A stretch of DNA of 64,000 bases from Microbacterium aurantiacum (GTDB lineage: Bacteria; Actinomycetota; Actinomycetes; Actinomycetales; Microbacteriaceae): contig NZ_PGGU01000018.1 of the NCBI RefSeq assembly GCF_002872075.1, forward strand, positions 20,237-84,236, in the 5' to 3' direction. The notes beneath the pieces are model-generated. The model saw only the letters and a list, made by a program, of their open reading frames with translations. It made no database searches and was not told the origin of the DNA. This document shows, one piece after another, positions 6,808 through 16,238 of the stretch (its first letter is position 1; every line of letters begins with the position of its first letter). The translations under genes and the position numbers were made by a program.

Positions 6808-9429
6808 ATGTTGCAGGTCAGGATGAGAACCACGACGGCGGTCCTCGCCGCGGGGGCGATGATCGCCTCGGGGGCGGTGGTGAGCGGGCCCGCTTCAGCG
6901 AGCACGCCGGAACAGACCGGTCCCGAGTACGACTGGTCGAACGTCGAGATATCCGGCGGCGGCTATGTGCCCGGCATCATCTACAACCCGACGGAAGAGG
7001 GGCTGGTGTACGCGCGCACCGACATCGGCGGCGCGTACCGCCTCGATCGGGACGCCGACCGCTGGGTGCCCCTTCTCGACCACGTCGGATGGGACGACTG
7101 GAACCGGCTCGGCGTCCTGAGCCTCGCCACCGACCCGGTCGACACCGCCCGAGTGTATGCCGCGGTCGGCATGTACACGAACGACTGGGACCCGAACAAC
7201 GGTGCCGTGCTTCGCTCCGGTGACGCCGGCGAGACCTGGCAGGCGACGCCGCTGCCGTTCAAGGTCGGCGGCAACATGCCGGGACGCGGAATCAGCGAGC
7301 GCCTGCAGATCGACCCGAACGACAACGACGTGCTGTACTTCGGTGCCGAACAGCGACAGGGGCTCTGGCGCTCGACGGATGCCGGGGTGAGCTTCCAGCG
7401 CGTGGAGAGCTTCCCGAACGTGGGCGATTTCGCTCCCGATCCCGCCTCCGAGAACTCGTACCTCACATCCGAGCTCGGCGTGCTGTGGACCGCGTTCGAC
7501 GCGGCATCCTCGCCTGCGGGCACCGCGACGTCCACGATCTTCACCGCCGTCGCCGACAAGGAGCACATCCTCTACCGCTCCGACGACGCCGGTGCGACCT
7601 GGGCCGAGGTCGAGGGAGCCCCGACCGGATTCCTGCCCCAGCGCGGCGTGATCGACGAGAGCGGTCGATTCCTGTACATCACGACCACCGACACCAGCGG
7701 TCCCTACGACGGCTCCGACGGCGAGGTGTGGCGATACGGGATCGACACCGGCACGTGGACCGACATCACCCCCACGCAGCGCCCCGCCGGCGGCGACTTC
7801 GGCTTCGGCGGCCTCACCGTCGACCGGAGTGACCCGGACACGATCATGGTCGCCTCGCAGATCCAGTGGTGGCCCGACATCCTGATCTTCCGCAGCACGG
7901 ACCGGGGCGAGACCTGGTCGCCGATCTGGGACTACGTCACCGGCGGCGACGGCGCCGTCTCGTTCGACCGCCGCTACGAGCAGTCCATCGACGGCGTGCC
8001 GTGGCTCGCGTTCGGCAAGGAGGTCAGCGAGCCGGTCCCGGGGAGCGAGCCGACGCCGAAGCTCGGCTGGATGGTGTCGTCCCTCGAGATCGACCCGCAC
8101 AACTCCGACGAGCTCATGTACGGCACCGGCGCGACGATCTACCGCGCCGACGACCTCACCGCCTGGGATGAGCCCGGCGGGACGATTCACCTCGCTCCGT
8201 CCGCCGACGGCATTGAGGAGACGTCCATCCAGGGTCTGGCCGCCCCGCTCGGCGACGTCGACCTCGTCTCGGCGATGGGCGACCTCGGCGGCTTCGTGCA
8301 CGACGACATCGGCACCATCACGAACACGTTCCAAGCCCCGTACTTCGGGGGCGGAACGTCTGTGGACGCGGCGGGCCTGGCCGAGGGCGTCATCGCCCGT
8401 GTCGGCACCGACGGCACCGGCGCCCACATCGCCGCGTTCTCGAGCGACGGCGGCGACACCTGGGCCTCCTCTCCCGCGGTCCCCGGCTCGACCGGCGGCG
8501 GCAACGTCGCCGTGACGGCCGACGGCGGCGGAGCGGTCTGGGCGCCGGCGAGTGCCGCACCGCAGGTCACCCGGGATGCGGGCGCGACCTGGGCCTCGGT
8601 CTCGGGGCTGCCCGCCGGGGCGAGGGTCGAGGCCGATCGCGTCGATCGTGACATCGTCTACGGTTTCGCAGCCGGCACCTTCTACCGTTCCGAGGACGGC
8701 GGATCGAGCTTCACGGCCGTGAACGCGGCGACGCTCCCCGCCAAGGGGAACGTGCGCCTCGGCGCGATGCCGGGACATGTCGGAGACATCTGGCTCGCCG
8801 GCGGAGACCCGGAGGGCGCCTACGGCATGTGGCGCTCGACCGACCGCGGCGGCACCTGGCAACGAGTCGATGGTTTCGACCAGGCGGACACGGTGGGCTT
8901 CGGAAAGGCCGCACCGGGCGAGACCCGTCCCGCGATCTACTCCGCCGCTCGTCGCGACGGAGTGCGCGGCGTCTTCCGGTCGACCGACGGCGGCGAGACC
9001 TGGATCCGCATCAACGACGACGACCACCAGTGGGGCTATCTCGGCGCCGACATCGAAGGGGATCCCGACGTGTTCGGCCGGGTCTACGTCGCGACGAACG
9101 GCCGCGGCATCGTGGTCGGGAATGACAGCGCCCCCGTTGAGACCGCCGCCTGGAGCTCCTCGGCGACGTACACCGCGGGAGACCTGGTCTCCTTCGACGG
9201 ATCGACGTGGATCGCCTCGTGGTGGAGCCGCAAGGACGTGCCGGGCGCGAAGCGGGGTCCGTGGCAGGAGATCGTCACGCTGCCGAGCGGCGTCGCGCAG
9301 TGGACGCTGACACGGACCTTCGTCGCCGGCGATATCGCCGAGCACGACGGCCGGCTCTGGCGCGCCAAGTGGTGGTCTCGCGGAGACCTCCCCGGCGCGA
9401 AGCACGGCGCGTGGGAGCGCGCCGACTGA
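6808..9429 (+). CDS. Secreted GH74 xyloglucanase with two C-terminal CBM5/12-like domains
   Basis: Exported endo-beta-1,4-glucanase of the xyloglucan-specific GH74 family, 873 residues. ATG 6808 follows GAAGGAG by 5 nt. A signal peptide covers about residues 1-31, ending near GPASAS. The body is a double seven-bladed propeller with repeated BNR-type motifs (RSxDxGxTW, for example STDGGETW). The two aspartates expected for GH74 are at Asp72 (TDIGGAY) and Asp492 (MGDLGGF). The C-terminus carries two tandem modules of about 42 residues (near 775-815 and 830-873) with the pattern YTAGDLVS...W.ASWWS and FVAGDIAE...W.AKWWS, which resemble CBM5/12 polysaccharide-binding domains. It would cut xyloglucan outside the cell and feed the importer encoded upstream. 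Confidence 0.92.
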   Translation: MLQVRMRTTTAVLAAGAMIASGAVVSGPASASTPEQTGPEYDWSNVEISGGGYVPGIIYNPTEEGLVYARTDIGGAYRLDRDADRWVPLLDHVGWDDWNRLGVLSLATDPVDTARVYAAVGMYTNDWDPNNGAVLRSGDAGETWQATPLPFKVGGNMPGRGISERLQIDPNDNDVLYFGAEQRQGLWRSTDAGVSFQRVESFPNVGDFAPDPASENSYLTSELGVLWTAFDAASSPAGTATSTIFTAVADKEHILYRSDDAGATWAEVEGAPTGFLPQRGVIDESGRFLYITTTDTSGPYDGSDGEVWRYGIDTGTWTDITPTQRPAGGDFGFGGLTVDRSDPDTIMVASQIQWWPDILIFRSTDRGETWSPIWDYVTGGDGAVSFDRRYEQSIDGVPWLAFGKEVSEPVPGSEPTPKLGWMVSSLEIDPHNSDELMYGTGATIYRADDLTAWDEPGGTIHLAPSADGIEETSIQGLAAPLGDVDLVSAMGDLGGFVHDDIGTITNTFQAPYFGGGTSVDAAGLAEGVIARVGTDGTGAHIAAFSSDGGDTWASSPAVPGSTGGGNVAVTADGGGAVWAPASAAPQVTRDAGATWASVSGLPAGARVEADRVDRDIVYGFAAGTFYRSEDGGSSFTAVNAATLPAKGNVRLGAMPGHVGDIWLAGGDPEGAYGMWRSTDRGGTWQRVDGFDQADTVGFGKAAPGETRPAIYSAARRDGVRGVFRSTDGGETWIRINDDDHQWGYLGADIEGDPDVFGRVYVATNGRGIVVGNDSAPVETAAWSSSATYTAGDLVSFDGSTWIASWWSRKDVPGAKRGPWQEIVTLPSGVAQWTLTRTFVAGDIAEHDGRLWRAKWWSRGDLPGAKHGAWERAD

Positions 9430-9435
9430 CCGACC

Positions 9436-9470
9436 GACGCGCCGTCCGGCTTCGAGCCGGGCGGCGCGTC
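9436..9470. terminator. Bidirectional terminator between GH74 gene and prpC
   Basis: A strong hairpin with 16-base arms (GACGCGCC.TCCGGCT paired with AGCCGG.GGCGCGTC) and a TCG loop lies between the convergent stops at 9429 and 9486. There is no long T run, which is common in high-GC actinobacteria. Confidence 0.65.
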
Positions 9471-9485
9471 AGACGGCGATGCGCC

Positions 9486-10619
9486 TCAAACGGCGATGTG
9501 CCGTTCGGCGACGCCGTTGTAAGCGGAGAGCGGGCGGATGAGCGCGTTCGCCCCGGCCTGCTCGATGATGTGCGCGGTCCACCCGGTCACCCGCGCCGCG
9601 ACGAACAGTGGCGTGAAGGTGAGGGTGTCGAAGCCGATCAGGTTGTACGCCGGACCCGACGGGTAGTCGAGGTTCGGGTAGATCCCCTTGCGGGCGACGA
9701 ACTCCCGCTCGAGGGTGTCGTAGAGGTCCGCGACGTCGGCGCGGTCGTAGTGCTCGACGAGGGTGTCGAGTGCCGACTTCATCGTGGGCACCCGCGAGTC
9801 GCCGCTCTTGTAGACCCGGTGCCCGAAGCCCATGATCTTGCGCTTCTCCGCGAGTGCCGTGTCGAGCCAGGGCTTGACGTTCTCCGCAGAGCCGATCTCG
9901 TCGAAGATGTGCAGCACGGCCTCGTTGGCGCCGCCGTGCAGGGGGCCCTTGAGCGCGCCGATCGCACCGACGACCGCCGAGTACAGGTCGCTGAGCGTCG
10001 AGGTGATCACCCGGGCGGTGAATGTCGACGCGTTGAAGGAGTGCTCCGCGTACAGGATCATCGAACGGTTGAACGCGTCGACGACGACCGGGTCCGGCAT
10101 CTCCCCGAAGGCCATCCACAGGAAGTTCGCGGAGTAGTCGAGATCGTCGCGCGGAGCGATCGGCTCCTCTCCGCGGCGACGGCGCTGGCCGTACGCGACG
10201 ATCGCGGGCAGGGCGGCGAACAGACGGATGCTCCGCGCCAGATTGTCCTCGGGACTCCCGCCGGCGTCGAGCACGGATCCGCCCGCCGCCGGATCGGTCG
10301 CGCCGAGCAGGCTGACCGCGGTGCGGACCTCATCCATCGGGTGCGCTTCGAGCGGCACGAGGTCGACCACGGCCTTCACCTCGTCGACGAGGGCGCGGTG
10401 TTCACGCTCCTCCGTGCGGAACGCCGCCAGCTGCTCCGCGGACGGCAGTTCACCGTGCCACAGCAGGTATGCGACGGCCTCGAACGGCTGGGTCGCCGCG
10501 AGTTCCTGCACCGGGTAGCCGCGGTAGAGCAGGCTGTTCGTGTCGGGGTTGACCTTCGAGATCGCCGTCGTGTCGACGACGACGCCGGCGAGGCCCTTCT
10601 TGATATCCGGGTCGGTCAT
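9486..10619 (-). CDS. prpC: 2-methylcitrate synthase
   Basis: Condenses propionyl-CoA with oxaloacetate in the methylcitrate cycle (cytoplasm). The 377-residue protein is a citrate synthase of the short bacterial 2-methylcitrate type, with the N-terminal KGLAGVVVDTTAISKV region and the GFGHRVYK active-site motif at about residue 260. ATG 10619 is chosen because GAAGGAG lies 5 nt upstream; an in-frame GTG at 10623-10625 overlaps that ribosome site. It is the last gene of gntR-prpD-prpB-prpC, 2 nt after prpB. Some members also have citrate synthase activity. Confidence 0.93.
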   Translation of the reverse strand: MTDPDIKKGLAGVVVDTTAISKVNPDTNSLLYRGYPVQELAATQPFEAVAYLLWHGELPSAEQLAAFRTEEREHRALVDEVKAVVDLVPLEAHPMDEVRTAVSLLGATDPAAGGSVLDAGGSPEDNLARSIRLFAALPAIVAYGQRRRRGEEPIAPRDDLDYSANFLWMAFGEMPDPVVVDAFNRSMILYAEHSFNASTFTARVITSTLSDLYSAVVGAIGALKGPLHGGANEAVLHIFDEIGSAENVKPWLDTALAEKRKIMGFGHRVYKSGDSRVPTMKSALDTLVEHYDRADVADLYDTLEREFVARKGIYPNLDYPSGPAYNLIGFDTLTFTPLFVAARVTGWTAHIIEQAGANALIRPLSAYNGVAERHIAV

Positions 10620-10621
10620 GG

Positions 10622-11524
10622 TCACTCCTTCGAGATGGTGAAGTTGAAGACGCCGGAGTCGAAGTGGTTGTACGACTCGTAGTCGATGAGGTCGTAGAGA
10701 TCGGCGCGGTGCTGCATCTCGCCGAGCCTGCTGGTCAGGTGTCCTTCGTCGTTCAGCGTATCGAGTGCACGGCCGGCCGCCCCCATGGCGATCCTCAACA
10801 GCGACACCGGCCAGATGACGATGCTGACCCCGGCGTCCTGCAGCTGCGCGGTGGAGAACAGCTCGCTCTTGCCGAACTCGGTCATGTTCGCGAGGATCGG
10901 CACGTCGAGCGCATCGGCCATCGCCTCGAACTCGGCGAGATCGCGCATCGCCTCCGGGAAGATCGCGTCGGCGCCGGCATCCACCAGCGCCTTCGCGCGG
11001 TCGATCGCAGCATCCAGCCCCTCGACCGCACGGATGTCGGTGCGCGCCATGATCAGGAAGTTCGGGTCCCGGCGGGCATCGGCGGCGGCGCGGATGCGCT
11101 TGGCCGCCGTGTTCTCGTCGACGACGCTCTTGCCGTCGAGGTGACCGCAGCGCTTCGGGTTGACCTGGTCCTCGATGTGAGCGCCGGCGAGCCCTGCGTC
11201 CTCGAGCTCCTGGATCGTGCGGGCCACGTTCATCGGCTCGCCGAAGCCGGTGTCGGCGTCGACGATCGACGGAAGGTCGGTCATCCGCGCGATCTGCTTC
11301 GCCCGGCCGGCGACCTCGGTGAGGGTGGTGAGCCCGATGTCGGGCAGGCCCAGATCGGCGGCGAGCACGGCGCCCGAGATGTAGACGCCGTCGAAGCCCT
11401 TCTGCTCGATGAGTCGCGCGGAGAGCGGATTGAACGCGCCGGGGAACTGCAGCAGGTCACCGCCCGCGAGACGCTCGCGGAACAGCCGCCGCTTCTCGGC
11501 GGGCGTGACGCTGGAGTACAGCAT
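10622..11524 (-). CDS. prpB: 2-methylisocitrate lyase
   Basis: Cleaves 2-methylisocitrate to pyruvate and succinate. The 300-residue protein belongs to the PEP mutase/isocitrate lyase superfamily. It shows the PrpB signature RCGHLDGK at about residue 120 with the catalytic Cys, and Mg-binding acidic motifs DADTGFGE and EDQ. The start ATG 11524 overlaps the prpD stop by one base (TGATG), so the two are translationally coupled. A longer open frame upstream lies inside prpD and is ignored. Confidence 0.94.
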   Translation of the reverse strand: MLYSSVTPAEKRRLFRERLAGGDLLQFPGAFNPLSARLIEQKGFDGVYISGAVLAADLGLPDIGLTTLTEVAGRAKQIARMTDLPSIVDADTGFGEPMNVARTIQELEDAGLAGAHIEDQVNPKRCGHLDGKSVVDENTAAKRIRAAADARRDPNFLIMARTDIRAVEGLDAAIDRAKALVDAGADAIFPEAMRDLAEFEAMADALDVPILANMTEFGKSELFSTAQLQDAGVSIVIWPVSLLRIAMGAAGRALDTLNDEGHLTSRLGEMQHRADLYDLIDYESYNHFDSGVFNFTISKE

Positions 11525-13050
11525 CAGAACAGCCCCTTCGGAGCATCCGCCGCGTCCAGCAGCCCGGGTTTCGCGATGATCGACAGCTCCGCCACCTCGG
11601 CGGCGGTGAGTTCGGGCAGACGCTGCACCAGCGCGAGGAAGCGCTCGATCTCGGCCGGCTCGAGCACGGGATCGGCGAGGATGCGGAACTTCGCGATGTA
11701 GTTCTCGCGGGCGAACGGCCCCGCCCCCAGTGGGTGCGCGTCGGCGACCGCGATCTCGTCGACGACGGTGCTGCCGTCGGCGAGGCGGATCTCGACGCGG
11801 CCCCCGAACGCCTTCTCCGCGGGGTCCTCGGAGTGGTAGCGGCGCGTCCACTCGGCATCCTCCGCCGTGGTGATCTTGTGCCAGAGCGCGACGGTGTCTG
11901 GCCGGCCCGCACGCTCGGGCGTGTAGGAATCGACGTGGTGCCAGCCGCCGTCCTGCAGGGCGACGGCGAAAATGTAGGGCACCGAGTGGTCCAGGGTCTC
12001 GCGCGATGCCGTCGGGTCGTACTTCTGCGGGTCGTTCGCCCCGGAGCCGATCACGTTGTGGGTGTGGTGGCTGGTGTGGATGACGATGGAATCGATGTTC
12101 GCCGGGTCCCGCAGGGCCGGGTTCTCGGTGCCGAGCCGGCGGGCGAGATCGATCAGCGCCTGCGCCTGGTACTCCGCCGAGTGCTCCTTCGTGTACGAGT
12201 CGAGGATCGCGCGCTTCGGCTCGCCGGGGGCGGGCAGCGGCACCTGATAGGAGGCGTCCTTGCCGTCCAGCATCCAGGCGATGACGCCGTCCTCCCCTTC
12301 GTAGATGGGAGACGGCGAGGTCTGGCCGCGCATCGCCCGGTCGACGGCCTCGACCGCCATCTTGCCGGCGAACGCCGGGGCATGCGCCTTCCAGGTGGAG
12401 ATCTCGCCCTTGCGGCTCTGCCGGGTGGCGGTGGTGGTGTGCAGCGCCTGGCCGACGGCCTGGTAGATCGTGGCGACGTCGAGTCCGAGCAGGGTCCCGA
12501 TACCGGCGGCGGCCGACGGGCCGAGGTGCGCGACGTGGTCGATCTTGTGCGCGTGCAGGCAGATCGCGCGCACGAGGTCCATCTGGATCTCATAGCCGGT
12601 CGCGATGCCGCGCACGAGCGCGCGCCCGTCGGATCCGACGTGCTGCGCGACGGCGAGGATCGGCGGGATGTTGTCGCCCGGATGCGAGTACTCGGCCGCG
12701 AGGAAGGTGTCGTGGTAGTCGAGTTCGCGCACGGCGACACCGTTCGCCCAGGCCGCCCACTCCGGGCTGGTGCGGTGATCGAGGGCGGCGCCGAACACGG
12801 TCGCGCCGGCCCCGCCCGTGGACACCGGGTGGCTGAACGCCTGCGCGCGGGCCGCGTTGATCGGGGCACGGGTGAGGGATGCCGCGGCTACCGAGGCGTT
12901 GTCGATGATCCGGTTGATGATCATGTCGACGACGGCGGGCTCGACCTCGACCGGGTCTGCGGCGACCTCGGCGATCTTCCAGGCGAGCTGGTCTTCGCGC
13001 TCGAGGGTCTCGGAGCTGGGGTAGACGCGGACGTGGTGGTTGAGGGTCAT
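11524..13050 (-). CDS. prpD: 2-methylcitrate dehydratase
   Basis: Converts 2-methylcitrate to 2-methyl-cis-aconitate. The 508-residue protein is a full-length MmgE/PrpD family member, recognisable by the [12 protein letters not shown] and GAxxTVFG segments and by its position between gntR and prpB. ATG 13050 follows GAAGGA and overlaps the regulator stop by four bases (ATGA). Confidence 0.94.
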   Translation of the reverse strand: MTLNHHVRVYPSSETLEREDQLAWKIAEVAADPVEVEPAVVDMIINRIIDNASVAAASLTRAPINAARAQAFSHPVSTGGAGATVFGAALDHRTSPEWAAWANGVAVRELDYHDTFLAAEYSHPGDNIPPILAVAQHVGSDGRALVRGIATGYEIQMDLVRAICLHAHKIDHVAHLGPSAAAGIGTLLGLDVATIYQAVGQALHTTTATRQSRKGEISTWKAHAPAFAGKMAVEAVDRAMRGQTSPSPIYEGEDGVIAWMLDGKDASYQVPLPAPGEPKRAILDSYTKEHSAEYQAQALIDLARRLGTENPALRDPANIDSIVIHTSHHTHNVIGSGANDPQKYDPTASRETLDHSVPYIFAVALQDGGWHHVDSYTPERAGRPDTVALWHKITTAEDAEWTRRYHSEDPAEKAFGGRVEIRLADGSTVVDEIAVADAHPLGAGPFARENYIAKFRILADPVLEPAEIERFLALVQRLPELTAAEVAELSIIAKPGLLDAADAPKGLF

Positions 13051-13718
13051 TTCGTTCCTTCGTTGGTGCTGGAGGCGAGCGAATCGAGGATGCTGGTGAG
13101 CGCGTTGTGCAGGTGCACGTGCGTGGCGTGGGCGGCGAGGTCGCCGTCGCGTGCGGCGAGCGCCTCGGCGATGACCCGGTGTTCGGCCGCGGATGCTGCG
13201 AGCCGTGCCGGCTTGTCGCGGGCCATTCGCCGGACCCGCACGAGGTGAGTGCGCACCGTGCGCAGCGCCGAGGAGATGTAGTCGTTGGCGACGGCCGCGT
13301 CGAGCGCGGCGTCGAAGCGGGCGATGAGCGCGTAGTAGTCGTCGCGACCCGCTGCGGCGCCGAGGTCGACGTGCGCGAACTCGCGGGCGAGTTCCGCGAA
13401 CGATGCGGAGTCGCCACGGGCGGCGGCGAGGCGGGCAGAGCTCTCCTCCAGCGCCCGGCGGATCTCGAAGAGGGCGCGGATGTCGTCGGCATCCAGATCG
13501 GCGACGACCGTGACCCTCGGCGACTGCTGCACGACGAGGCCGTCGGCGGCGAGGCGGCGCAGCGCCTCGCGCATCGGCGTGCGACTGATACCGAGGCGGG
13601 CTGCCTGTTCGACCTCGCCGAGCACGAGCCCAGATGGCAGGGATCCCGACTGGATGCCGTCCAGCAGATCCGCATAGGCGCGATCACTCGCCGTGGTGCG
13701 GTCGGGGGCGAGAGTCAT
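13047..13718 (-). CDS. GntR-family (FCD) regulator of the prp operon
   Basis: Transcriptional regulator of 223 residues. The N-terminal winged helix is at about residues 10-75 ([21 protein letters not shown]) and an all-helical FCD ligand-binding domain fills the rest, as in FadR/VanR types. It is the first gene of the prp operon and overlaps prpD by 4 nt. Because the operator at 13727-13734 covers its own -10 element, it probably represses itself and the operon until a propionate-derived ligand appears. The ligand is inferred from context only. Confidence 0.9.
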   Translation of the reverse strand: MTLAPDRTTASDRAYADLLDGIQSGSLPSGLVLGEVEQAARLGISRTPMREALRRLAADGLVVQQSPRVTVVADLDADDIRALFEIRRALEESSARLAAARGDSASFAELAREFAHVDLGAAAGRDDYYALIARFDAALDAAVANDYISSALRTVRTHLVRVRRMARDKPARLAASAAEHRVIAEALAARDGDLAAHATHVHLHNALTSILDSLASSTNEGTK

Positions 13719-13724
13719 GGGTTC

Positions 13725-13785
13725 AGTGTATACATAAGCTGCACATCACGGCATCGGATCATCCGCTTGCGCACTTCCGGTATAC
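13725..13785. promoter_or_regulatory. prp operon promoter and two GTATAC operators
   Basis: A leaderless -10 TACACT (minus strand, 13730-13725) ends 6 nt before the gntR ATG at 13718. The palindrome TGTATACA (13727-13734) overlaps it, and a second GTATAC core lies at 13780-13785 (GGTATACATT), about 53 bp away. GTATAC-centred palindromes are well known for FCD-type GntR regulators, so these are the likely autoregulatory sites. Confidence 0.65.
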
Positions 13786-13798
13786 ATTCTCGCCCGTG

Positions 13799-14611
13799 TC
13801 ATAGGTACTTCCGGAATGGGACCCAGTCGGACAGCAAGGCCGAGATGATCATGCCTCCCGCGGGGAGGCTACGAGGGGAGGAGGGGAGCCACTCCGTGCG
13901 CAGCGCGACGATACGATCCTGCTCCTCCGCGCTCAGCTCAGCCAGCACCTGCGCCTGTAGTCGCACGGCGATGGCGTCGACCTCCGGCTGCTTCCTGGCG
14001 ACGGCGACGTTGATCACCGTGTCCATATCGTCCCGCTCCGCGGGACGCAGTGCGCGGACCAGCAGGAAGAGGACGAGGCCTCCGACTCCGATGACGGCCG
14101 CGATGACGAACAACATGGTCGTCGATGTGATGCCTCGAGACAGGTGAAAAGCGGCCGCCGCGCCGAGGCCGATCGCGACGACGAGCTGCGGCCGGATGAA
14201 GCCTGCGTTCACCGGACGAGCGCGGATCGCCACCACCACGGCGAGATCGAGCAGCCCCGCGATCGCCACCAGCACCGTCACCGCGACCGCTGTCTGGGCC
14301 GGATCGCTCCGGACGCCGCTGTTCATCGCCGCTGCGACAGCAGCACAGAGGGCGGCGGTGAGCAGCGCGAACGACGACCAGCCCCACGTCGGATTCCGGG
14401 CACCGTACTGCTTGCGCATCCCCGCTCGGCACTCCCGCCATGCCTGCTCGGCCGCCTCGCGCGACTCATGCCAGGCCGATTCGGCGAGCTCTTGGCGTCC
14501 GATCTGCCCGAAGGCTCGCAGCTCGACCGTCGCTGCGTCGAGGAGCGAACGCTGCGTCGGACGTCCAGCCGACCCGTCAGCCGACATCCCCGCATCCGCA
14601 CCCTCTGCCAC
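13799..14611 (-). CDS. Membrane protein of unknown function
   Basis: The 270-residue product is not recognised. It has a hydrophilic N-terminal region of about 90 residues rich in Ala, Glu and Arg (likely helical), four hydrophobic segments between about residues 95 and 200, and a charged C-terminal tail of about 70 residues. The GTG start at 14611 is preceded by a G-rich stretch; an internal ATG nine codons in is an alternative. It stands alone, head to head with the prp regulator region. Confidence 0.7.
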   Translation of the reverse strand: MAEGADAGMSADGSAGRPTQRSLLDAATVELRAFGQIGRQELAESAWHESREAAEQAWRECRAGMRKQYGARNPTWGWSSFALLTAALCAAVAAAMNSGVRSDPAQTAVAVTVLVAIAGLLDLAVVVAIRARPVNAGFIRPQLVVAIGLGAAAAFHLSRGITSTTMLFVIAAVIGVGGLVLFLLVRALRPAERDDMDTVINVAVARKQPEVDAIAVRLQAQVLAELSAEEQDRIVALRTEWLPSSPRSLPAGGMIISALLSDWVPFRKYL

Positions 14612-14665
14612 GGCACCCCCCTGACACCTGACGGCAAGCCTAGAGGTGATGCTCCTGCGGCGGAG

Positions 14666-15646
14666 TCAGCGCCCGGCGATGCTCCCCGCCGCGACTTCGG
14701 AAGCCGGCTCGACGGACTCGGTGATCACGGGCTCCCCCAGCTTCACCACCACGACCCCGACGAGCACCAGCGCACCGCCGACGGCCTGCAGCAGGTTGGG
14801 CAGCTGGCCGAGCAGCAGCCAGCCGAACAGCAGAGCGGCGGCGACCTCGGCCAGCGCGACGAACGAGGCGAGACGCGATCCCAGCATCCGCGTCGATGCG
14901 ATTCCGAGCAGATACGCGACCGCCGTCGCCAGGATGCCCATCGCCAGCACCGGAACGAACCACGGCACACTGCCGAAGCGGTATCCGATGTCCTGCGTCG
15001 TCCAGGCGAGGGGCAGCACGCCGACCGCTCCCGCGACACTGAGACCGATGGCGCCCAGCAGCAGCCCGAGTCCGGCCATCGCGACGGGCGGAATTCCGGT
15101 GTCGACCCGTCCGCCGAGCACGAAGTACATCGCGGCGCCGACCATGGCGCCCAGCGCCCAGAGGATGCCGGCGCCGTCGACCTGCGCACCCGTGAGGATG
15201 TCGAGCATGAGCACCAGTCCGACGAACGCGACGGCGGCGCCGAGGATGCTGCGACGGCTGGGGCGCTCACCGCGGCGCAGCCACAACCAGAGCACCACGG
15301 CGATCGGGGCGGTGTACTCGATGAGGAGCGCCAGGCCGACGTCCATCACGGCCACCGCCTGGAAGTAGCAGACCTGCGTCGCGGCGACGGCGAGGAGCCC
15401 GTAGGCGGCGATCATTCCGGCGTTGCGCCGGACAGCACCCCAGCGGCCGCGCATGGCGATGAGCGTCGGCACGAGAAGCACCAGGGCCGCCACCCACACC
15501 CGTGCCGTGACCGCTGCGCCCGGCGTCCATCCGGCATCGATGAGGCCGCGCGCCCATCCGCCCGACATCCCGAAGGCGAAGGCGGCACCGATCGCGAGCG
15601 GCAGACCGAGCCGGACATTCGCGCTGTCATTGGTTAACGTGCCCAT
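14666..15646 (-). CDS. EamA/DMT-family transporter
   Basis: Integral membrane protein of 326 residues with about ten hydrophobic segments arranged as two EamA repeats, typical of drug/metabolite (amino acid or metabolite efflux) transporters such as RhaT/RarD relatives. ATG 15646 begins the hydrophobic core; the frame is open upstream but that extension is polar and antisense to the divergent gene. TAGCGT ends 8 nt before the ATG, so it may be leaderless. It is divergent from a CGNR zinc-finger gene that may regulate it. The substrate cannot be told. Confidence 0.88.
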   Translation of the reverse strand: MGTLTNDSANVRLGLPLAIGAAFAFGMSGGWARGLIDAGWTPGAAVTARVWVAALVLLVPTLIAMRGRWGAVRRNAGMIAAYGLLAVAATQVCYFQAVAVMDVGLALLIEYTAPIAVVLWLWLRRGERPSRRSILGAAVAFVGLVLMLDILTGAQVDGAGILWALGAMVGAAMYFVLGGRVDTGIPPVAMAGLGLLLGAIGLSVAGAVGVLPLAWTTQDIGYRFGSVPWFVPVLAMGILATAVAYLLGIASTRMLGSRLASFVALAEVAAALLFGWLLLGQLPNLLQAVGGALVLVGVVVVKLGEPVITESVEPASEVAAGSIAGR

Positions 15647-15673
15647 GATCGATGACGCTACTCGGCGTCGATG

Positions 15674-15679
15674 TAAGAT
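15674..15679 (+). promoter_or_regulatory. Leaderless -10 (TAAGAT) of CGNR gene
   Basis: TAAGAT ends 6 nt before the ATG at 15686 and no ribosome site is present. Confidence 0.55.
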
Positions 15680-15685
15680 GTCAAC

Positions 15686-16225
15686 ATGCTCTTCACCCAT
15701 GACACCGAAGAGACCCTGCGCGCGGCGGTCTGGCTCGTCAACTCGGCCGAGGCCCCGGACACGCTCGAGAGCCGCGACGACGAGGAGATGTTCCTCAAGG
15801 CGTTCCCCTACAACGGACGGCTGGACCGCGACGCGGCAGAACTCGCCGCGTTGCGCGCCCTCCGCCCGCGACTGCGTGCCATGCTGCTCGCCCCCCGAGA
15901 CGACATGGCGGCGCACATCAATGCGGCGCTCGCGGAGTCGGCGCTCGCCCCGCAGCTGGTCCGGCATGCCGGCACCGACTGGCACCTGCACGCCGTCGAC
16001 GACGAGCGACCGCTCGCGGAGCGCGTGCTCATCGAGACGACGATGGCACTGATCGACGTCATCCGAGCCGACGAGGGCTCCCGCATCTCGGTCTGCGCCG
16101 ACGGCGACTGCGAGTCTCTCGCCCTCGACCTGTCCCGCAACCGCTCGAAGCGCTACTGCTCCACCACCTGCGCCAACCGCAACGCCGTCGCCGCCTACCG
16201 CGCGAGGCGTGCGGCCGACGCCTGA
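15686..16225 (+). CDS. CGNR zinc-finger domain protein (ABATE-type regulator)
   Basis: Probable transcription factor of 179 residues. The N-terminal 130 residues form the stress-response ABATE-like domain. The C-terminus has a four-cysteine zinc site (CADGDC and YCSTTC) followed by ANRNAVAAYRARR. The usual CGNR tetrad reads CANR here, so Ala replaces Gly. Such proteins often sit next to EamA transporters or other efflux genes, as here, which suggests local regulation. Confidence 0.85.
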   Translation: MLFTHDTEETLRAAVWLVNSAEAPDTLESRDDEEMFLKAFPYNGRLDRDAAELAALRALRPRLRAMLLAPRDDMAAHINAALAESALAPQLVRHAGTDWHLHAVDDERPLAERVLIETTMALIDVIRADEGSRISVCADGDCESLALDLSRNRSKRYCSTTCANRNAVAAYRARRAADA

Positions 16226-16238
16226 GGCCCGCCCCGCG

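Noticed and set aside
6895-9405. An 836-codon open frame on the minus strand opposite the GH74 gene
   Set aside because: It is an antisense shadow from high GC; the composition is Arg/Gly/Val-rich with no domain, while the plus strand has signal peptide, catalytic residues and binding modules.
14144-15637. Plus-strand 497-codon frame opposite the EamA transporter
   Set aside because: Low-complexity His/Arg/Asp-rich shadow of a membrane protein.
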